Part shown: one piece after another, positions 13,503 through 17,619 of the stretch
Position numbering within the stretch: the first letter of the stretch is position 1
Layout of the letters: the number at the start of each line of letters is the position of its first letter
Source: Spirochaetes bacterium RBG_16_67_19
GTDB taxonomy: Bacteria; Spirochaetota; Spirochaetia; SZUA-6; DRHE01
Assembly: GCA_001829505.1 (NCBI GenBank)
Contig: MIBK01000030.1
Span: 6,726 to 24,344 of the forward strand
Length of the DNA stretch: 17,619 bases
Direction of reading: 5' to 3'
Program-made: the position numbers and the translations under genes
The notes under the pieces: generated by a model
What the model saw: only the letters and a program-made list of their open reading frames with translations
What the model was told of the DNA's origin: nothing
Database searches by the model: none

Positions 13503-15770
13503 TCAATCGCGAACGGTGCGGATGACCACCTCGCCGTCCGCTAGATCCGCCACCGCCTTGCCGCCCCCCTTCAGTTCCCCGAACAGCACCGAATCCACGA
13601 AGAAGCGCTTGATCTTGTCCTGCACCACGCGGGCCACGCTGCGGGCCCCGAACTCCGGGCTGTAGCCCAGGGCGGCCAGGTGTTTCCGGCACTCGGGGGT
13701 GACTTCCAGCTCGACCCCCTTCTCGGTGAGCTTCTCCTGGAAGCTCTTCAGCTCCTTGTCCACGATGGAGAGCATGACCCGCTCGTCCAGGGCGTTGAAG
13801 CCGACCACCTTGTCCAGGCGATTGCGGAACTCGGGGGCGAAGATCCTCTCCACCGCCTCCACCACCGCGTCGTCGCCCCTGCGCCGCTCGCCGAAGCCGA
13901 TGGAGGCCTGGCCGATCTCCCGCGCCCCCGCGTTGGAGGTCATGATCAGGATCACGTTGCGGAAGTCCGCCTTGCGCCCCGCGTTGTCGGTGAGGGTGGC
14001 GTAGTCCATGATCTGCAGCAGCACGTTGTAGATGTCCTGGTGGGCCTTTTCCACCTCGTCCAGCAGCAGCACCGCGTGGGGGGTCTTGCGGATGGCGTCG
14101 GTCAGCAGGCCCCCCTCCTCGTAGCCCACGTAGCCGGGGGGCGAGCCGATCAGGCGCGAAACGGTGTGCCGCTCCTGGTACTCGCTCATGTCGAAGCGGT
14201 GCAGGGCGATGCCCAGGCTGACACTCAACTGCCGGGCCAGCTCGGTCTTGCCCACCCCGGTGGGGCCCACGAACAGGAAGTTGGCCACCGGCTTGTTGGG
14301 GTCGCGGAAGCCCGCCCGCGAGGTCTTGACGGCCTGCACCACAGCCTCCACGGCCTGGTCCTGGCCGAAGATGGTGCGCCGCAGGTCCTCCTCCAGCTTG
14401 GCCAGGCGGTCCACCTCGGACACGCTCACGGTTTTCTCGGGGATGCGGGCGATCTTGGCCACCACCCGCTCGATGTCCTCCTCGGTGAGCGTCGGGTTGG
14501 GGATGCCCTGGCCTTTGAACTGGAGAATGCGGGTGAAGGCCCCGGCCTCGTCGATCACGTCGATGGCCTTGTCGGGCAGGTGGCGGTCGTTGATGTACTG
14601 GGCCGAAAGGTCCACCGCGGCCTTCAGGGCGCCTTCCGTGAAGCTGACCTGGTGGTACTCCTCGTAGCGGGTTTTCAGGCCCTGCAGAATCTGGTAGGTC
14701 TCCTCGGTGGAGGTCTCCGGCACCTCGATCTTCTGGAAGCGCCGCGCCAGGGCGCGGTCGCGCTCGAAGTACTTCTTGTACTCGTCGTAGGTGGTGGAGC
14801 CCAGGCAGCGGATCTTGCCGGAGGCGATGGCGGGCTTCAGCATGTTGGAGGCGTCCAGCGAGCCGCCGGACACCGCGCCGGCGCCGATGATCGTGTGGAT
14901 CTCGTCGATGAACAGGATCACCTTCTCCTTCTTCTCCAGCTCCTTGATGACCTGCTTGAGGCGCTCCTCGAAGTCGCCGCGGTAGCGCGTGCCGGCCAGC
15001 ACGCTGCCCATGTCCAGGGCGTACACCTCGTAGCCCTTCAGCAGATCCGGCACCTTGCCCTCGGCGATGCGGCTGGCCAAGCCTTCGGCGATGGCGGGCT
15101 TGCCCACCCCGGCTTCGCCCACCAGCACGGGATTGTTCTTCAGGCGCCGGCAGAGCACCTGCACGGTGCGCTCCAGGATGTCCTCCCGGCCGATCAGGGG
15201 CTCCAGCTCCCCCTTGGCCGCGGCCTGGGTCAGCTCGCGGGTGAACTGGGCCAGCGCCCCGCGCCTGGGCCGGCGCCGGGCTTCCTGCCCCTCCTCCTCC
15301 GCATCTTCGGCGCGGGTCTCCCCGTTCTCCTCCTCCTCCTTTTCCGGCTCCTCGATCCCGTGGGAGACCACCCGCAGCAGGTCGTAGCGGCTGATGCCCG
15401 CCTTCTTCATATAGAAGGAAGCGAAGCTCTTGGGCTCGTCGAACAGGGACACCAGGATGTCCCCGATATCCACGATTTCCTTGGAGGCCGCCTCGGTGTG
15501 GAACAGGGCCCGGGCGATCACGGACTGGAAGCCCAGCGACTGGCCGGGCTCGGCCTTCTTGACCGCGGGCATCTTCTTCTGCAGATGGCTGTCCAGCTCC
15601 TTCTTCATCTCCTCCGGGTCCGCTCCGCAGGCGGCCAGTATCTGCCGGGCCACCTCGAAGTGGGTGGCCGCGTGCAGGATATGCTCGGGGGTCAGGTACT
15701 CGTGGCCCAGCTCCTTGGCGTGCAGATACGCCGCTTGCAGGACCCCCTGGACGTCGTCGCTTACTTTCAT
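13503..15770 (-). CDS. clpA: ATP-dependent Clp protease unfoldase subunit ClpA
   Basis: A 755-residue Hsp100/AAA+ unfoldase, nearly the length of E. coli ClpA, which unfolds proteins and threads them into ClpP. The N-domain (1-140) carries the two Clp_N repeats that bind ClpS. It is followed by a highly acidic then basic linker (141-170), D1 (about 190-430) with Walker B ILFIDE (285-290), and D2 (about 460-755) with Walker A GPTGVGKT (502-509), Walker B LLLDE (568-572) and sensor ITSN-like MTSNAG. The ClpP-docking IGF loop is present at 624-626 (ASIGFG). The D1 Walker A reads GEAGVGKP, with Pro225 where Thr is expected. The start lies 22 bases after the clpS stop, the usual clpS-clpA order. 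Confidence 0.96.
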   Translation of the reverse strand: MKVSDDVQGVLQAAYLHAKELGHEYLTPEHILHAATHFEVARQILAACGADPEEMKKELDSHLQKKMPAVKKAEPGQSLGFQSVIARALFHTEAASKEIVDIGDILVSLFDEPKSFASFYMKKAGISRYDLLRVVSHGIEEPEKEEEENGETRAEDAEEEGQEARRRPRRGALAQFTRELTQAAAKGELEPLIGREDILERTVQVLCRRLKNNPVLVGEAGVGKPAIAEGLASRIAEGKVPDLLKGYEVYALDMGSVLAGTRYRGDFEERLKQVIKELEKKEKVILFIDEIHTIIGAGAVSGGSLDASNMLKPAIASGKIRCLGSTTYDEYKKYFERDRALARRFQKIEVPETSTEETYQILQGLKTRYEEYHQVSFTEGALKAAVDLSAQYINDRHLPDKAIDVIDEAGAFTRILQFKGQGIPNPTLTEEDIERVVAKIARIPEKTVSVSEVDRLAKLEEDLRRTIFGQDQAVEAVVQAVKTSRAGFRDPNKPVANFLFVGPTGVGKTELARQLSVSLGIALHRFDMSEYQERHTVSRLIGSPPGYVGYEEGGLLTDAIRKTPHAVLLLDEVEKAHQDIYNVLLQIMDYATLTDNAGRKADFRNVILIMTSNAGAREIGQASIGFGERRRGDDAVVEAVERIFAPEFRNRLDKVVGFNALDERVMLSIVDKELKSFQEKLTEKGVELEVTPECRKHLAALGYSPEFGARSVARVVQDKIKRFFVDSVLFGELKGGGKAVADLADGEVVIRTVRD

Positions 15771-15792
15771 GGCAATACCGCGCCGATCCTTT

Positions 15793-16113
15793 CTACGCCG
15801 CCTCGATGGTGCACTTCAGCGGGTATTCCCGCTCCCTGGCCATCTTGTGCACCGTGGCCACCTTGGTCTGGGCGATGTCCCAGGTGTATACGCCGACCAC
15901 CCCGCGGCCCTTCTTGTGCACGTCCAGCATGATGCGGGTAGCCTCGATGGCCGGCTTGTGGAACACCACCTGCAGCACCTCCACGACGAACTCCCGGGTG
16001 GTGTAGTCGTCGTTGTGCAGGACCACATTGTACATATCCGGTTCCTTCAGCTCCTTCTCCGCCTCTTCGAGAAGCTCGCCGTCGAACCGGGGATCCATCG
16101 CCCTGTCAGACAT
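15793..16113 (-). CDS. clpS: ClpS N-end-rule adaptor
   Basis: A 106-residue adaptor that delivers substrates with bulky hydrophobic N-terminal residues to ClpAP. The family core is clear: YNVVLHNDDYTTREFVVEVL (28-47), in which the Asn-Asp-Asp stretch forms the amino-terminus binding pocket, then the metal/His helix around DVHKKGRGVVGVYTWDIAQTK and the closing EYPLKCTIE strand. An acidic, flexible N-terminus of about 25 residues matches the segment known to enter the ClpA pore. It starts at ATG 16113 with no strong ribosome-binding site; an internal ATG five codons in is possible. It lies immediately upstream of clpA and shares its strand, probably in one operon. Confidence 0.95.
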   Translation of the reverse strand: MSDRAMDPRFDGELLEEAEKELKEPDMYNVVLHNDDYTTREFVVEVLQVVFHKPAIEATRIMLDVHKKGRGVVGVYTWDIAQTKVATVHKMAREREYPLKCTIEAA

Positions 16114-16158
16114 AGCTCAAAACCAAAGGTACGTTAAAACCTGACCGCGGACAAGGGC

Positions 16159-16189
16159 ATTGTAGGCGGCCCCCCCGGGTGCTTATAAT
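16159..16189. promoter_or_regulatory. Overlapping divergent promoters of clpS and the EndoQ-like gene
   Basis: On the plus strand TTGTAG (16160-16165), an 18-base spacer and a perfect TATAAT (16184-16189) face the EndoQ-like gene. On the minus strand TTATAA (16188-16183), 18 bases and TACAAT (16164-16159) face clpS. Each -10 box overlaps the other promoter's -35 box, so the two promoters would compete. Confidence 0.45.
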
Positions 16190-16202
16190 CGAGGTTACCC
16201 GC

Positions 16203-17619
16203 ATGCGCTTCGTGGCCGACCTGCACATCCACTCCCACTTTTCGCTCTCCACCAGCCGCGATCTGACCCCGGCCCGCCTGGAGGCCTGGGCGCGGCGGAA
16301 GGGCATCGGGGTGGTCGGCGCCGGCGATGCCACCCATCCGGGCTGGTTGAAGGAGCTGAAGGAGAGCTTCACCGCCGCGGAAGAGGGCCTGTTCAGGCTT
16401 CGTTCCGGGGGAGTACTCGACCCCGGTACTCTGGCGGCGCACAGCAGCGCTTCCCCGCGTTTCCTGCTCTCCGCCGAAGTGTGCACGATCTACCGCCGCG
16501 GGGACCGCACGCGCAAGGTGCACCACCTGATCCTGCTGCCGGGATTCGAGGCGGCGGAGGCCCTGCAGCGCCGCCTGGAGCGGGTCGGCAGCCTCGCCTC
16601 CGACGGAAGGCCGGTGCTGGGCCTGGACGCGCAGCGTCTCTTGGAAACCGTTCTGGAGACCTGCCCGGGGGCCTGCTTCATCCCGGCTCATATCTGGACC
16701 CCCTGGTTCTCCGCCCTGGGGGACAAGTCCGGCTTCGACTCCATCGAAGAATGCTACGGCCCGGCGAGCCGCGAGATCTACGCCGTGGAGACCGGGCTTT
16801 CCTCCGATCCGCCCATGAACTGGGCCTGCGGCTTCCTGGACCGCTTCGCCCTGGTCTCCAACTCCGACGCCCATTCGCCGGAGAAGCTGGGACGGGAGGC
16901 CAACCTCTTCGATACCGAGCTCTCCTACCCGGCAATCATCAAAGCCCTCCAGGCGGCCGCCGGGCCTGCACCCGATGCCGGCGGTTTCCTGGGCACCATC
17001 GAGTTCTTTCCCCAGGAGGGCAAGTATCACTACGACGGGCACCGCAAGTGCGGGATCTGCTGGGAGCCCCGGCAGACCCTGGAGAAGGGCGGGCTATGCC
17101 CGGTGTGCGGCAAGCCGGTGACCGTGGGGGTGCTGCACCGCGTGGCCCAGCTGGCAACCAGGCCCGTCGAGGCGCCGCCTGGGGAGCACTCGGCGCCGAC
17201 GGCGCGGCGACGCGCCGCCTTTCACTCCCTGATCCCCCTGAAGGAGATCCTGGCCGAAATCGCCGGCATCGGGGCCCAGTCGCGCCAGGTGGCCCGGCGC
17301 TACGACGAACTGGTGGCCGGAAGAGTCACCGAGCTGGACCTGCTGCTGTCGATGCCCGTGCCGGAGGTGGCCCGCCTGGGCGGGGAAGCGCTGGGCGAGG
17401 CGGTCCGCCGCATGCGCGAGGGCCGCGTTCGGGTCCAGGCGGGCTACGACGGGGAATACGGGCGCATCACCCTGTTCGAGCCCGGCGAGGCCCGCGAGCT
17501 GGGCGGGCAGGCCCTGCTGTTTGGGCAGCAGAGCCCTGGCCGGCCCGGGGGGAGGTCCTCGGGAAGTCGGCGCGAAGGCCGGCGGGACGCCGGCACTCCG
17601 TCCTCGCCTCCGGGCTCCC
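16203..17619 (+). CDS. EndoQ-like PHP-domain nuclease, N-terminal part of a longer protein (open at the right edge)
   Basis: An open frame of 472 codons with no stop before the window end. It starts at ATG 16203 with GAGG 8 bases before it. The first 270 residues are a PHP domain: the metal site DLHIHSHFS (Asp6, His8, His10, His12), a later ICTIYRR strand region, the HxW motif FIPAHIWTPWFSALG and the terminal SNSDAHSPEKLG. A four-Cys zinc finger follows (Cys283, 286, 299, 302; CGICW...CPVCGK), then a helix-hairpin-helix-like IGAQSRQVARRYDEL. This is the arrangement of endonuclease Q, which cuts 5' of deaminated bases or abasic sites in DNA. The frame ends in a low-complexity Gly/Arg/Pro/Ser stretch; relatives with this layout continue into a UvrD/Rep helicase, which I infer lies beyond the edge. 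Confidence 0.85.
   Translation, partial: MRFVADLHIHSHFSLSTSRDLTPARLEAWARRKGIGVVGAGDATHPGWLKELKESFTAAEEGLFRLRSGGVLDPGTLAAHSSASPRFLLSAEVCTIYRRGDRTRKVHHLILLPGFEAAEALQRRLERVGSLASDGRPVLGLDAQRLLETVLETCPGACFIPAHIWTPWFSALGDKSGFDSIEECYGPASREIYAVETGLSSDPPMNWACGFLDRFALVSNSDAHSPEKLGREANLFDTELSYPAIIKALQAAAGPAPDAGGFLGTIEFFPQEGKYHYDGHRKCGICWEPRQTLEKGGLCPVCGKPVTVGVLHRVAQLATRPVEAPPGEHSAPTARRRAAFHSLIPLKEILAEIAGIGAQSRQVARRYDELVAGRVTELDLLLSMPVPEVARLGGEALGEAVRRMREGRVRVQAGYDGEYGRITLFEPGEARELGGQALLFGQQSPGRPGGRSSGSRREGRRDAGTPSSPPGS

Noticed and set aside
13680..15932. 750-residue plus-strand open frame
   Set aside because: It is antisense to clpA. The minus-strand ClpA translation is full length with all AAA+ motifs, while this one is low-complexity.
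1..17619. Mobile element, CRISPR array or RNA gene
   Set aside because: I found no transposase or integrase frame, terminal repeats, spaced direct repeats, or tRNA/rRNA-like segments; gaps between genes are short.

Overview
The window is high-GC bacterial DNA. An RND permease with a TolC-type channel, a lipoprotein signal and a three-part TRAP importer point to a Gram-negative envelope. Neighbouring clpS and clpA and short intergenic gaps suggest a proteobacterium-like or deltaproteobacterium-like genome, but I see no taxonomic marker that fixes the phylum. The gene layout is dense: every gap is under 300 bases, and many genes overlap by 4 bases. I found no tRNA or rRNA gene, CRISPR array, transposase or attachment site.

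Layout. (1) 3-2792, plus strand: the end of an RND efflux permease, a TolC-family outer-membrane channel, a PII-like protein and a PTS IIA protein, all joined by 4-base overlaps. A bidirectional terminator follows. (2) 5875-2855, minus strand: TRAP operon dctP-dctQ-dctM with a strong sigma70-type promoter and candidate operator palindromes in its leader. (3) 6125-10001, plus strand: a HisC-like aminotransferase followed by a terminator, then an SerB-like HAD phosphatase, a HAD hydrolase of the histidinol-phosphatase-related type, and a kinase with eukaryote-like choline/ethanolamine kinase motifs. (4) 13413-9998, minus strand: transaldolase-like protein, RpiB-like isomerase, and a transketolase split into N and C subunits, all tightly coupled. 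Their last stop codon overlaps the kinase stop codon in one CTAG. (5) 16113-13503, minus strand: clpS-clpA, the N-end-rule adaptor and unfoldase. (6) 16203 to the window end, plus strand: an EndoQ-like PHP-domain nuclease, open at the edge and probably continuing into a UvrD-type helicase.

How it may work together. Regions 2 to 4 look like a catabolic or salvage neighbourhood: import, transamination, phosphorylation/dephosphorylation, and carbon-chain rearrangement of sugar phosphates. Several key residues differ from the textbook enzymes. The TRAP binding protein has Tyr where the carboxylate-binding Arg is expected. The transaldolase has Gln in place of the catalytic Glu. The RpiB-like protein lacks the usual His and phosphate-binding Arg residues and resembles tetrose-phosphate isomerases. 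Together these suggest a dedicated pathway for an unusual substrate rather than a duplicate pentose phosphate pathway. The substrate cannot be read from the sequence, and co-function of the regions is inference. A separate oddity is a Pro in the first Walker A motif of ClpA.
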